Positions 53,282 to 64,000 of a DNA stretch of 64,000 bases are shown here, piece after piece. The DNA is taken from positions 1-64,000 of the forward strand of contig CAICTM010000453.1 in NCBI GenBank assembly GCA_903772945.1, in the 5' to 3' direction. The position numbers and the translations under genes were made by a program. The number at the start of each line of letters is the position of its first letter. The first letter of the stretch is position 1. The notes beneath the pieces are model-generated. The model was not told the origin of the DNA, ran no database searches, and saw only the letters and a list, made by a program, of their open reading frames with translations. Source of the DNA: Seminavis robusta. Lineage: Eukaryota > Bacillariophyta > Bacillariophyceae > Naviculales > Naviculaceae.

Positions 53282-55730
53282 GGTCAAGTGGATCCTTTTT
53301 GTTTGTTGACAGAGTGGTGCAAAAGATCGGTGGCTACCGGCTAGCTAGCTAGACTCTAGCTAGCTAGGTGGGTGAGAGCAAAAGGCCCGCACTCGATCAA
53401 GATTGAGTCATGAACGTGAACAAAAAAGGGGAAGCCTTACGCTTCGTGGAGAGCTAGCGTGGAAAACAAAGCGGCAAAATCGTCGCTTGCCGGGTCCTAC
53501 AAAAATATAGCACATAATACGGTAGGCCTGTGGTGTTGATGGCTGATTGAATTTCATTACCGTACTGGTGGGCAGCTCGCAGTCGACTTCTCTGGTGAGG
53601 GCAGTTTAGACTTATTGATGACTTATCGTGGCCAAGTAAAGATGCCTTTGGCCGCTTTCAGCGGAAGACCTCAGCTGTTGCCACTGTTGCCAGATAGACT
53701 ACAAGTAGGCCTACGCTGGGAAACTTGGTTTAGCTTGCGCCGCATCAATGGAGCCAAGAGAGCTTACAAAAGAAAGGAACAAAAAATAAACGGGGGTTTA
53801 GAGTAGGGTAATTATCTACGGAAGCCAGCCGGGGCCAGGAACAAATGATTCTCAAGGAATTTGCAGGAGCCTGCTGTGAGCGGATGTGAAGCAAGTTACT
53901 ACCGTACTCAGCACTGATGAGTAGCTACCGGTAGCAGCCAAAACTAGATACTGTACTACTGCAGTGTCCTTTGTTTGATTCGATGTCATTCAATTTAATT
54001 TTGACCATTGTGGTGATGTGGAATGTGGAGCACAAGGGAATGTTTACGGTATCGACGAGAAGCTGCACAGAAGCAATGGTGCCATAAGTCAGGCCTGTAT
54101 GGGCTACACCTTTTTGGCCAGTCGAATTTGGCTGCCAAAGAGCTTACCGGTAAGTGTGTTTCGTGCTTGTACCTGGCACGGGTACTTGACTAATACTTGT
54201 GGCTTGTTTAGTCAAGGGTGCGGAAGGAACGGGAAGGGAAGGGAAAGACTGCTGGCTGCTGGTACATAAAAACTGTTTGCACACAATATCATATCAAGCA
54301 GCTTATCAAGAGCTTTCTCAAGCTGCGTAGCTGCACCAATTCGACCATTGAAGACCTTGATCAATGATCATTCGTCAGCAGCCAAGCTTTGGAGCTACTA
54401 GTACTTTGTGGTGGCCCATTCGTGCTGCTGGCTTCCAGTACCGTACCGCGGCGGCTGGTACGTACGTACGTACGATCAATTGTTATTGCGCTGAAATACC
54501 CGTACGGTTCATTTAGTACATATAAACTCCGTGTGTACTGTCGGCCTACAAGACTTGAGACTACAGCCCTCTGTACTATTTTAATAGTACGGTAGCTATT
54601 AATAGTAGTTCCAAATCTTGTGAGATCCACAGCTGATCCACCCAATCGCAGAGCACTGTGGGGTGTGAGGTCATCTTGTAAGGACTTAGGACGGGCTTTC
54701 TCTTGTGCAGCTCTTGGACATTGATCCTGCTTCAGAGCTCGAGTTGCGAACTGCTAGGGAACAGAGATTTAAAAGATGCAATATTTATGACAGTGGAAAG
54801 TCACGAAGACTTCCGATTTTAACTTCTCTGTAGCTTTTACTTTGAAATTAAGAATATGTACTTCTGTTTGACCACCAAACCGCCATCGTGGACCCCTCCA
54901 AGGAGGTATTCTAGAGCGGCTAGCTACCCACGACGAGGTAACAGCAACAACCAATCAATGGTCTTTGTAGCTGTCTTTGTGCTTTGTGCATCATCCTCAC
55001 ACCCTTCCAATGGCGAGCTCAGATACCAGATTCTCATTCATATCATGCCTCCTCCAATGTGACCTCTGGCTGGTACTGTACTTGCATGCAAACCTGGTTG
55101 GCAGCATGAGCGATGTCCATTCATGCGGCGAGGATCGTATCATGCACCAGCCATGTACCGGTAGGTATGCATGGACATCAGCAACAGGCTAGTACATGGT
55201 AGGGAAACAGGTTGTGTTTGTTGATACGGACAATACCTCAACGAACTATTCAATTATTTATTCCAAAAGATACCAGTACTATTTTCTAGCTAGCCTACTA
55301 CCGTACCGTTAGCCAGTGCCAAAGCCCAGATGCTATCTCCCAAGTGTGACTCTCGGCTTTCTCACAAGCTGGTCTTGGTTGGTGGATTTTTGGAAACCCT
55401 GTCACGGTGGGACCCTGTACCGTTCATTAATTCTTGTAACAAAGGTAGTGACGCATAGACGGGAACAGCAGAGAAAAAGGCATCTTCTGTTTCTTTCTTG
55501 GCAAAAGTCTCCAAACAAAAGCTTCTGAAAGACTGAAAGTGACTCTGCAGCTCTGCAGCGGTGAGCACCGCGCTGCTGTCTTGTCATAATTGCAGGCACA
55601 CCCAACAACATCAACACACCTTCCAACATCAGCGCTCCCAGCTGCTGCCTTTGACTGTGCTACGCACCTCCCCCTCTCTCCTTCCTTCTCTCCTCTCTTC
55701 ATTGTCATTACATTATTAGTGGTTTACAAG
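53282..55730. other. gene-poor stretch before the cyclase gene
   Basis: It holds R1 copy c (53792), gctagctagctagac near 53341, (GTAC)n at about 54458-54472 and many short frames without domains. The last 200 bases are C/T-rich and probably form the cyclase promoter and leader. Confidence 0.5.
53792..53839 (+). repeat. dispersed repeat R1, copy c
   Basis: It begins gggggtttagagtagggtaa, then ttatctacggaagccagccg and gggccagg. It is the copy closest to copy a but lacks the final cttaag. Confidence 0.75.
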
Positions 55731-58700
55731 ATGCCGATTCCGAAGCAGCTGGTGGATGTGAGCCGCAGTTCAAACGGGAACGACTTTGTGTACGATGCCA
55801 AACGCGAGAATTCCATGATTGAAGACGGTTCGGACAACTTTGACGATGAGTCTTCGTACTCGAGTTCGGCGCACAGTACGTCTACGGACGATTTCCCCAC
55901 GCAGCATGCGGGGTTGAATGGCAAAGAAGATGCGTTTGCCGACAATTTGGCCAAGAAATTGACGCGTGACGTCAAAGTCTGGCGCTCCATTGTGAGCTTT
56001 ATGCTCTTGTTGACGGCCATTCTCGTCACGGTCTCCACCTACATCTTCTTGACGGCCGAGGAGACGAGAGACTTTCAGGATGCGGTACGTAACGTAACAA
56101 CAAACAAGCAAACAGCCAAGCAGTGGTCATGACAAGGAAGTAGACATCTTGCTTCCGAGTTGACTTCTTCTTGTGGTTTGACCACTGTTCTTTGGGTCTT
56201 GGCTGGCGCGCTCTTTGTCTCACTTCTCTCTCTCGAACTCTCTCCTTGTTTCTTCTTCTGTCTCTGTTGTGTCCACGCCATGGGTCCTGTCCCTTCTCTG
56301 CTATGATCTTCTGATGATTGATTGAATCATCCTGGCTACTCGTATTTCTATTCTATTTCTGTTTCTATTTTTATAGTTCACTGGCTTTGCCAATCGCTTG
56401 GGAGACATTGCCCATTCTCGCACATATGCGCTGAGCTTTGCTCTGGCATCCCGTGCCGAATCGTTGACGGCCATGGTCGAAGAATCGACCTCTCAAGCGT
56501 GGCCCTTTGTCACCGTCTCGCACTTTGAAGTCCGAGGAGAAAATACGCGCTTGGAAACACGCACCGAAATTTTTGCCTTTGCACCCCTCGTCGAAAATGA
56601 AACTGCCAAGACCCTGTGGAACAATTATTCCGTCTCCAATCAGGACTGGTTGTTGGACAGCTACGAACGCGCCACTATTGCTCATCCCGGTGCCTACAAA
56701 TTCGAAGAATCCAGTACCGCGCAAATTGAACCGGAGGTCTACCGCGTCGAAGGCAATTGGCAATTTTGGCCCGAAAAGCCCAATTCCAGTCCCGCTCCTT
56801 GGTTGCCCCTCTGGCAAATCAGTCCTCCTCCTCCCGATCCTTATCCCATCAACTTTAACATGCTCTCCAGTCCCGATGTCAATCGCTTGGTCGAGTACGT
56901 CCAAGTCAACAAGGTTCCGGTGATGTCCGATAAATTGGTCCGTCATCCCATGTTTTCCAATCTCGTCGAACAGTACGCCGATATCACTCCCGCGTTCAAT
57001 GAAACCTACCCGTTGACGGCCGTCGATACCGAAGGAGAAGGCGACTCCGACTCTAGTGACGGTGGTGGTGGCCGCCGCGAACTCCTTTCGGGAAGCTACA
57101 ATAAAAGTCACGTCAATGAAGAAGGATACATCTTTGTCCTCTACCCGGTCTACGACACGTTTGACGAAGAACGCGATCGCAACCTCAAGGGAATTTTCTT
57201 GAGTTTGCTGCGTTGGGATTGGATGTTGAGTGATGCCATTCACGAAGGCACGGATGAAATGATTGCCGTCATGAACAACAATTGCGGAGAAGCCGTATAC
57301 TCGTACAGCATTAAGGGAACCACTGCCACCTACCTCGGTGTCGGCGATCAACACGACCAGCGATACAATGACAAGGTTGTCACGACACCACTCAATGCCA
57401 TTCACGGCGTCTCGGAGGGGGGAGTCAAGTGCGACTTTTCGATTGATGTCTACCCGACCGTCGAAATGCGCGAAGCCTACACCAGTTCTCAAGCCGTGGT
57501 CTTTACCACGATTTTGGGGTTGGCATTTGCCACCACGGCCCTCTTCTTTTTGTTTTACGTCCGCATCGTCCAACGTCGTCAAACCAAGGTCATGGCCACA
57601 GCGGCACGTACCAACGCCATTGTCACCAGTCTCTTTCCCAGTAATGTCCGTGATCGAATCATGAAAGATGCCGAAGATGCCGTCAACAACAACAAGGAAA
57701 TTGTCCCATTTTTGCCGGGCATGGGAGAAGCGCCCAAAAAGAAACTCAAAACATTTCTGGACGAAGAAAATCCGGGAACGGAAGATCAGTTGGTCATGTT
57801 CAAGACCAAGCCCATTGCCGATTTGTTTCCCGAAACGACTGTCATGTTTGCCGATTTGGTGGGATTTACTGCGTAAGTTTGCAACGATTAATATTGTTGG
57901 GTTTGGAACGCAATTTTTTGTCGAGCTAACGTGATTCGTCTTTACTGATCTCCTTTTTGCTCCAGCTGGTCTTCTGTTCGTGAACCCACGCAAGTGTTCC
58001 AGTTGCTCGAGACGATCTACCACAGCTTTGATGAAATTGCTCGTCGCAGACGCGTGTTCAAGGTCGAAACAGGTGCGCAGAGGGAAAGAGTGGCGGTTGG
58101 ACGAGCGCAATGAATTGGATCTCACTCGCCGTTTTATTAATTTTTTTGTTCGATAGTCGGGGATTGTTACGTGGCGGTTGTAGGTCTCCCCGATCCCAGA
58201 AAGGATCACGCAGTCATTATGGCCCGTTTCGCGAGAGACTGTATGCAGACCGTCAGCGATCTCACCAAGAAGCTGGAAGTTACGCTCGGTCCTGATACCG
58301 GAGATTTGCAGATCCGAATTGGGCTTCACAGGTAGGCTTTTAGAATTATTGTCTGCCTGTTGTGGATCATCGTGAAATTCGCAATATATTCGTCCGTTGT
58401 CATTCTCACCAACTGCTTGAATCATCTACTTAATTGTTACTACAGTGGCCCCGTGACGGCCGGTGTCTTGCGAGGCGAGAAATCGAGATTCCAGCTGTTT
58501 GGAGATACGGTGAACACGGCAGCTCGTATGGAGAGTACCGGCCAGCCCTCCAAGATCCAACTGTCGAAAGAAACTGCCGATCTTCTCTTGGCCGCTGGAA
58601 AATCCAACTGGATGCGCGAGCGAGAAGAAAAAGTCCGCGCGAAAGGTAAAGGGGAGTTGCAAACATATTGGCTGGAAGTCCGCCATGAAGGAGCGGCATC

Positions 58701-60472
58701 CGTGACCAGCGGAAGCAGCAATAGTGACTTTATTGACGAAGAGCTCAAGATGCCTCAGCCTGCCGCCAAGCCCATGAAGGACTCTGGCCCCACGGCGAGA
58801 CCTCTGGACGCCAAGGCCAAGCGTTTGGTCGATTGGAACTGTGATCAGATGATTCGTCTATTGAAGTTGATTGTGGCACGTCGCAATGCCCAAGCACGTC
58901 GTAGCAGCCAAATCCAGGCCAGCACGAACGAGGAATTCCTCAACGCCAACTTGCGCAAGGTGGGAACGGTCCTGGAAGAAGTACGCGAGATCATCACGTT
59001 GCCCAAATTCGATCCCAAGGTCTACCGCAACCACGACGACCCTGATTCTGTGCAACTCAACGAAGATGTGCTGCAGCAGCTGCATGATTACGTCTCGACG
59101 ATTGCAACTCTATATCGCGACAATCCCTGTAAGTGTTGGCGAGCTTTGGTGCTTCGGTTGCGCTTTGATCTGAATTTAGCACTGACACTTTGTGACTCTC
59201 TTGCAAAAAACCTTCTTTAGTTCATAATTTCGAGCACGCCAGTCACGTCACCATGTCCGTCAGTAAGCTGCTTTCGCGTATCGTCAGTCCGCAGGACATC
59301 AACCGCAACCACAATGAAAATTCGGAGCAAAAGATTGAAGATTACGCTTGGGAGGTTCACAAGAGCACTTACGGAATCACAAGTGATCCGCTCACCCAAT
59401 TCGCTGTCGTTTTCTCGGCTCTCATTCATGACGTTGACCACACGGGAGTTCCCAATGCGACGCTTGTGAAAGAGAATGCCAAAATTGCGGAACTTTACAA
59501 GCAAAAGAGTGTCGCCGAACAGAACTCCGTCGACCTCGCCTGGGACATGCTCATGGACACCAAATACGCTGCTTTGCAAAACGTGTTGTACACCAATACT
59601 TCGGAATTGGATCGTTTCCGTCAGTTGGTGGTGAATGTAAGTTCTATTGTGGCGTGCTTGGCTGGAATCATTCACCGCTGAGTCATGATGCGCTAACTAA
59701 GATTGTTTTGTGTCCTCTTTGGACCCACCCATTCTCGACAACTCGCAGAGTGTCATGGCTACGGACATTGTTGACAAAGACCTGAAAGCCTTGCGCAATG
59801 CTCGTTGGGACAAAGCATTCAAGGATGTGGAGGAAGACGAAGACAAGGACGTGAACAGAAAGGCTACAATTGTGGTAAGTTCATCGCTTCACCGGCATGT
59901 ACCATGTGCATCGGCGGGCGATCCCCTCCTCACGCGAGCTTCTTTCCTTTTTCCATGCAGATTGAGCATTTAATTCAAGCTTCTGATGTGGCGCATACTG
60001 TAAGTCGACAATCTTCATTTCTCTTGTTGAAAAGAGGCTTCTGTAGTGATGTTTTGGCTCACCTATTTTTCTACCTTGTCCTCTATATTTTCAGATGCAA
60101 CATTGGCACATTTTCCGCAAGTGGAACGAACGTCTCTTCCAGGAAATGCACAAAGCCTACCGTGAAGGGCGGGCGGAGAAGGACCCGTCGGAATTCTGGT
60201 ACAAGGGTGAAATTGGATTCTTTGACTTTTATATCATCCCCTTGGCAAAGAAACTCAAGGAGTGTGGTGTCTTTGGAGTTTCTAGTGATGAGTATCTGAA
60301 CTACGCAATGAAGAATAGAGAGGAATGGATTGTGAAGGGAAATGAAATTGTGCAGCAAATGTTGGAGAGAGTGCCCACGAAAGAATCGTTGGAGGAACAG
60401 GCGGAAGAACAAGAAACCGCTCCACTTGGCGGAGGAACTCGAAGGAGGGGAAGCTCAGGCTCCAAGGGTTAG
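55731..60472 (+). CDS. receptor-type class III nucleotide cyclase fused to cyclic nucleotide phosphodiesterase, nine exons
   Basis: Exons are 55731-56084, 56377-57872, 57966-58072, 58157-58331, 58446-59128, 59221-59636, 59749-59874, 59961-59999 and 60095-60472. All eight introns are GT-AG and the sum is 1257 residues. A cytoplasmic acidic/Ser tail leads to helix 1 (about 89-107) and a roughly 380-residue outer sensor region. Helix 2 (about 491-515, VVFTTILGLAFATTALFFLF) follows. The cyclase domain starts near 600: MFADLVGFTAWSS (metal D611), VETVGDCYVAVVG (E651, metal D655), FQLFGDTVNTAARMES. The class I HD phosphodiesterase domain follows: FHNFEHASHV (H940), ALIHDVDHTGVPNATLV (H1008, D1009) and ASDVAHT. 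The protein could make and hydrolyse the same second messenger at a membrane in response to an external cue. E651 fits guanylate cyclases, but Q727 replaces their usual Cys, so the nucleotide is unclear. Confidence 0.9.
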
Positions 60473-61388
60473 CTCCGAAGCACACACAGGGGAATGGAGA
60501 CTTTTAGATGACAATGTGAATATTGATTGGACCCCCTAGACAAGAATGAACACGTGTATTCGCGAAGCTGTGCCCAGCTCGGCTCCGCTTCTGTGTTTCG
60601 ACACATTTTGCACGCCATTGCATGTTACATATATAATTTTAAGATATCAGGAGAAGGGATTGCTTCGCAACTTTGTTCTATTCTATTCTACATTCGTTTT
60701 ATGGACTCTTTTGGTCCGAGATGCGTCCTTTTCAGACCCGGCCAAACATCCTGGCAACACTGGCCAAGAGTCACTCTCGACCAAGGCTTGGAGCTGCCGG
60801 TGGCATCCAGTTTTCAACATGGCTCAAGGCCGTGCTCGGTTTATTGGTGAGTTGGGGTCATCACGGCTCCTTAGAACTCCAGTCCCCTGCAGGGGAGTTT
60901 CTCATCGCAGCTCATGGGACTTGCCACACTCGGCATAGCTCTCGTCATTCTCTCTCTTTTGGTACTCCCGTAGAGCAGGGCATGTGCGCAGCCACCAGGA
61001 TCCGCAAGATGATGCACCAGCTCTTGGGCATGCAATCGTCTCAAAGCAGCACTCGGATGAGACGGCATGCTTGAGGAGGGTTGGGTGATTTGGACACAGA
61101 GCAGCTGATGAGCAAACGCAAGTTGCCTCTCAAGCAAGTTCTAGGCATATCCGTCACAAGTCGTCGATTGCTCCCAGCCAGCAGTTACAGGGTACTAGTA
61201 CGGTTTCCGCCTCGAAGGCACCCTGCCATTTCGCACCGTCTCTCAACTACTAGCTGGCTAGTGGCAGCCATGAGAACCAATCTCATGTCGTGGCAGTGGC
61301 TGGTATTTTAAAAAGTGGCTGGTGCTATTAAAAATGAATAAGTCTATTTCAAGGAAAGATGTATTACCAGTAGTTGCTGTTTGCTTTC
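60473..61388. other. intergenic, no supported gene
   Basis: Several plus-strand frames (for example 60546-60938) overlap but show no domain. They read as downstream sequence of the cyclase gene. Confidence 0.5.
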
Positions 61389-64000
61389 TTAGTACATGGA
61401 AACCAAGCTTTTCAACCAAAACAATAATCCTGATAGCCATTGTCGAAGAGTTTTGGTTGCCTCTGGCACTTGCTTTGGCTGATCGGCTCGTAATCCACGC
61501 CGTCGAGTTCCTGATGGGGCTGGTGTGGGGCTTTTGGTTGGTGCACCTGTTGAAGTCCGTGAAGGTGATGTTGTGGGGGTTCCTGTGGGATTGAATGTGG
61601 GTTGCTTGCTGGGAGAAAGTGTGGGGCTCCCTGAAGGCTCACGAGTGGGACTATTGGTTGGACTGTCGGTGGGTGGTCGAGTGGGATTATGGCTTGGACT
61701 GGTGGTAGGCTGTAGACTGGGAAGGCTGCTTGGGGTGTCTGTCGGCTGGCGACTAGGGGAATTGGTAGGATCATCTGTTGGTTGCTTGGTGGGAGACCTC
61801 GTGGGGCTATCCGTTGGACGTCGACTCGGCACATTGCTAGGTTCGCCAGTGGGCTGTTGGCTCGGTTGCGTCGTCGGACTGATTGTCGGCTGTTGAGTGG
61901 GGGAAGTGGTTGGATTGTTTGTCGGTTGTTGGCTTGGAGCGCTGGTGGGGCCATTGGTAGGCGGCCGGCTGGGCAAATTCGTTGGGCTGCCTGAAGGTTG
62001 CTGGCTTGGAGCATTCGTTGGGCTCACCGAGGGTTCATGGCTGGGATTCAAGGAGGGAGCAGTTGATGGCACTGTTGATGGTGCACTGGAGGGACCAATA
62101 GAGGGAAACGTGGATAGGGACGGAGCAGTTGATGGATTGGCAGTTGGCCGTTTAGTGGGCACTGACGATGGTGAAGCTGAAGGGGTAGATGTTGGATTCT
62201 TGCTTGGAGACTTCGTTGGATTGAGAGAAGGCTGGGCTGAAGGCCTTAGTGTGGGGCCAGATGATGGGGAAGTGGTTGGGTTCCCTGACGGAGCACGTGA
62301 CGGTGCGGGAGAAGGCAAAGCGGATAACGAAGGAGAAATACTCGGGCTGCTTGAAGGCATCTCGGACGGTTTTCTTGTGGGCGCATCAGAAGGACTTGAA
62401 GTGGGACCAAAGGATGGGGAAACTGATGGGACACCAGTAGGGGATTTCGAGGGTGACGTGGTGGGGACGCCTGATGGACTTCCACTGGGTCTTCTGGTGG
62501 GGATGACAGAAGGTTGTGCCGTCGGTCCACTTGTGGGGCTTACAGTAGGACTTTTGGATGGGAGACTCGAGGGTTCTTGGGATGGAGACACTGACAAAGA
62601 TGGAGACATTGTGGGCGCTTGTGTGGGCTTCCTGGTTGGCACTTTCGTGGGAGCTTGTGATGGACTTGATGTGGGTACACTTGAAGGCGTGTGTGATGGG
62701 ACACGTGTGGGAGCTGGGCTTGGCTTTGGTGTGGGGGAAGTTGATGGCACTGCAGAGGGATAGGTAGAGCTCGGCGGTAGAGCTGAGGGACCAGCTGAAG
62801 GAGATACTGAGTTGACCGTCGATGATGGAGATCCCGAGGAACCCCCTGATGGCACCAAAGAGGGATAGTTTGAGCTTGGAGGCAAAGCCGAGGGACCTGC
62901 TGAAGGGGAAACTGAGGTAGCCATTGCTGATGGTGAGCCGGACGGGCCAACTGAAGGAGACACTGAGGGTGCAATCGATGGAACTCCAGTTGGAGGTCTA
63001 CTGGGCACACTTGTAGGAACAAGGGAGGGGGCATCAGATGGAGCATTAGTTGGTCTGCCCGATGGATAGCTTGATCCAGAAGGAACACTTGATGGTGTAC
63101 TGGATGGATGCAAAGAGGGCATTTTTGATGGTGACAGCACAGGAGACGAACTGGGAGTGTTAGAGGGATAAATTGAGGGCGCAATGGAGGGAGTAGTAGA
63201 GGGGACAGTTGATGGTTTGACAGATGGAACTTGTGATGCTGATGGGGCTACAGAAGGAAACAGTGAAGGTAGATTGGAGAGACGGGTTGAGGGGACCATC
63301 GACGGAACCATAGATGGAGACTGAGATCCTGATGGGACTGCAGAAGGGGGTAAAGTAGGCTCTGGGCTTGGCTGTGGCGTGGGCAAAATTGTTTGCACAC
63401 TGGATGGAGCCATTGAATTGGATGGAACCATGCTTGGAGACCTTGATGGAGCTCCAGAGGGCACCATTGCTGTGGTAGAAGTTGGCGAGTCAGATGGAGG
63501 CATTGAAATTGTGGAAATACGAGATGGAACGGATGATGGTGCTGCTGAGGGAGCCTCAGAGGTCAAAGGGACTCCTGTTGGCACAAACGAAGGATTGGAA
63601 GAGAGAACAGCTGTTGGCGCTGAAACAGAAGTTGGTAAAGCAGAGGCTGCGGGGGTCACCGTCGGAGCACCGGAGGGCGATTCTGTAGGCGAAAAACCGA
63701 TAGGGTCTTGAGAAGGCTGCCCTGACGGTAAATCAGGACTTGAGAAAGATGGACTGCCGCTGGGCGCAACAGAAGGCAATGCTGCAGGTGATAGACCAGA
63801 AGGGCCCTGCGACGGCTGCTTTGATGGTAACACAGACACTGATGGGAAACTTGAGGGCCCTGCACTTGCATCAATTGGCGGGGTTGCTGTTGGAGTTTCA
63901 CTTGGACTTGTAGTTGTTTGACTGCTAGGATCAAGACTGGGCAGAATGGATGGAATGCTGGAGGGAGAAGCATCAGGGGTTCTTGTTGGGCTCGGCGTAG
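61389..64000 (-). CDS. Pro/Ser/Thr repeat protein, 5' end outside window
   Basis: The frame is open from the window edge (64000) to a stop at 61389, at least 869 residues. It consists almost wholly of a four-residue rhythm PSxx/PTxx (SPSSAPSGVPT-like; PTNxPTxxPSQQPT in the last quarter). The C-terminus is different: GTRRRGLRADQPKQVPEATK, then LRQWLSGLLFWLKSLVSMY, an amphipathic or membrane-associated end. Such proteins in diatoms are usually extracellular, often parts of larger cell-wall or adhesive proteins with O-glycosylated repeats; that role is inferred. The start and any signal peptide lie beyond the window. The opposite strand is also open for 288 codons because the repeat code avoids stops. 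Confidence 0.75.
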   Translation of the reverse strand, partial: TPSPTRTPDASPSSIPSILPSLDPSSQTTTSPSETPTATPPIDASAGPSSFPSVSVLPSKQPSQGPSGLSPAALPSVAPSGSPSFSSPDLPSGQPSQDPIGFSPTESPSGAPTVTPAASALPTSVSAPTAVLSSNPSFVPTGVPLTSEAPSAAPSSVPSRISTISMPPSDSPTSTTAMVPSGAPSRSPSMVPSNSMAPSSVQTILPTPQPSPEPTLPPSAVPSGSQSPSMVPSMVPSTRLSNLPSLFPSVAPSASQVPSVKPSTVPSTTPSIAPSIYPSNTPSSSPVLSPSKMPSLHPSSTPSSVPSGSSYPSGRPTNAPSDAPSLVPTSVPSRPPTGVPSIAPSVSPSVGPSGSPSAMATSVSPSAGPSALPPSSNYPSLVPSGGSSGSPSSTVNSVSPSAGPSALPPSSTYPSAVPSTSPTPKPSPAPTRVPSHTPSSVPTSSPSQAPTKVPTRKPTQAPTMSPSLSVSPSQEPSSLPSKSPTVSPTSGPTAQPSVIPTRRPSGSPSGVPTTSPSKSPTGVPSVSPSFGPTSSPSDAPTRKPSEMPSSSPSISPSLSALPSPAPSRAPSGNPTTSPSSGPTLRPSAQPSLNPTKSPSKNPTSTPSASPSSVPTKRPTANPSTAPSLSTFPSIGPSSAPSTVPSTAPSLNPSHEPSVSPTNAPSQQPSGSPTNLPSRPPTNGPTSAPSQQPTNNPTTSPTQQPTISPTTQPSQQPTGEPSNVPSRRPTDSPTRSPTKQPTDDPTNSPSRQPTDTPSSLPSLQPTTSPSHNPTRPPTDSPTNSPTREPSGSPTLSPSKQPTFNPTGTPTTSPSRTSTGAPTKSPTPAPSGTRRRGLRADQPKQVPEATKTLRQWLSGLLFWLKSLVSMY

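Noticed and set aside
56371-58425. 684-residue open frame on the minus strand
   Set aside because: It lies antisense over the cyclase exons and crosses two introns. It has no domain, while the plus strand has clear catalytic motifs.
61525-62763. 288-residue Gly/Val-rich open frame on the plus strand
   Set aside because: It is the mirror of the Pro/Ser/Thr repeat code on the minus strand, with no independent start or domain.
1-64000. tRNA or rRNA genes
   Set aside because: I looked for T-arm-like GGTTCRANYCC stretches and rRNA-like sequence and found none that I could fold or place with confidence.

Overview
This is eukaryotic nuclear DNA, most likely from a pennate diatom or a close stramenopile. 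Coding regions are broken by short GT-AG introns (about 70-110 bases, a few longer). The protein families are ones typical of diatoms: membrane LRR proteins with a low-complexity N-terminus, a DUF6824-type domain, a stramenopile SANT-like protein, LEVVQFLVEQ-type and LEILKWAREN-type ankyrin repeats, and a very long Pro/Ser/Thr repeat protein. The spaces between genes are unusually rich in runs of CTAG and in GTACCGGTAC-type palindromes. The species call is inference; no marker gene is present.

Layout. 1-8 kb: a decayed LRR gene, a WBP4-like splicing protein, a secreted methyltransferase-like protein and a five-exon MFS transporter. 8.6-17.3 kb: a repeat- and transposon-rich block with a TIR element, an ankyrin pseudogene, a two-exon DUF6729 DNA transposase, a retroelement fossil and a broken serine-protease-like gene. 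18-27.4 kb: a cluster of three LRR membrane proteins on the plus strand, one intact and two each carrying a single in-frame TGA, with a second retroelement fossil and a long-TIR element between them. 28-40.4 kb: a single-pass membrane protein, an SPF45-like splicing protein, a SANT-like nuclear protein with a repeated NLLNAA motif, and a double DUF3431 protein. 43-53.3 kb: a class V aminotransferase with a one-base frameshift, a class IIA HAD hydrolase, a DUF6824-PARP fusion, an ankyrin pseudogene and a membrane-anchored rhamnose mutarotase. 55.7-60.5 kb: a nine-exon receptor-type nucleotide cyclase fused to a cyclic nucleotide phosphodiesterase. 61.4 kb to the end: a 5'-incomplete Pro/Ser/Thr repeat protein.

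Nothing here looks like an operon. Functional links are thematic only: two spliceosome-associated proteins (2.0 and 31 kb), one cyclic-nucleotide signalling protein that could both make and destroy its messenger, and an expanding and decaying LRR surface-protein family. The most unusual items are the DUF6824-PARP fusion, the two LRR genes interrupted only by TGA, a dispersed intergenic repeat that also lies at the end of a retroelement fossil, and the two TIR element families. Exon boundaries were worked out by eye from GT-AG sites and family continuity, and have not been tested against transcripts.
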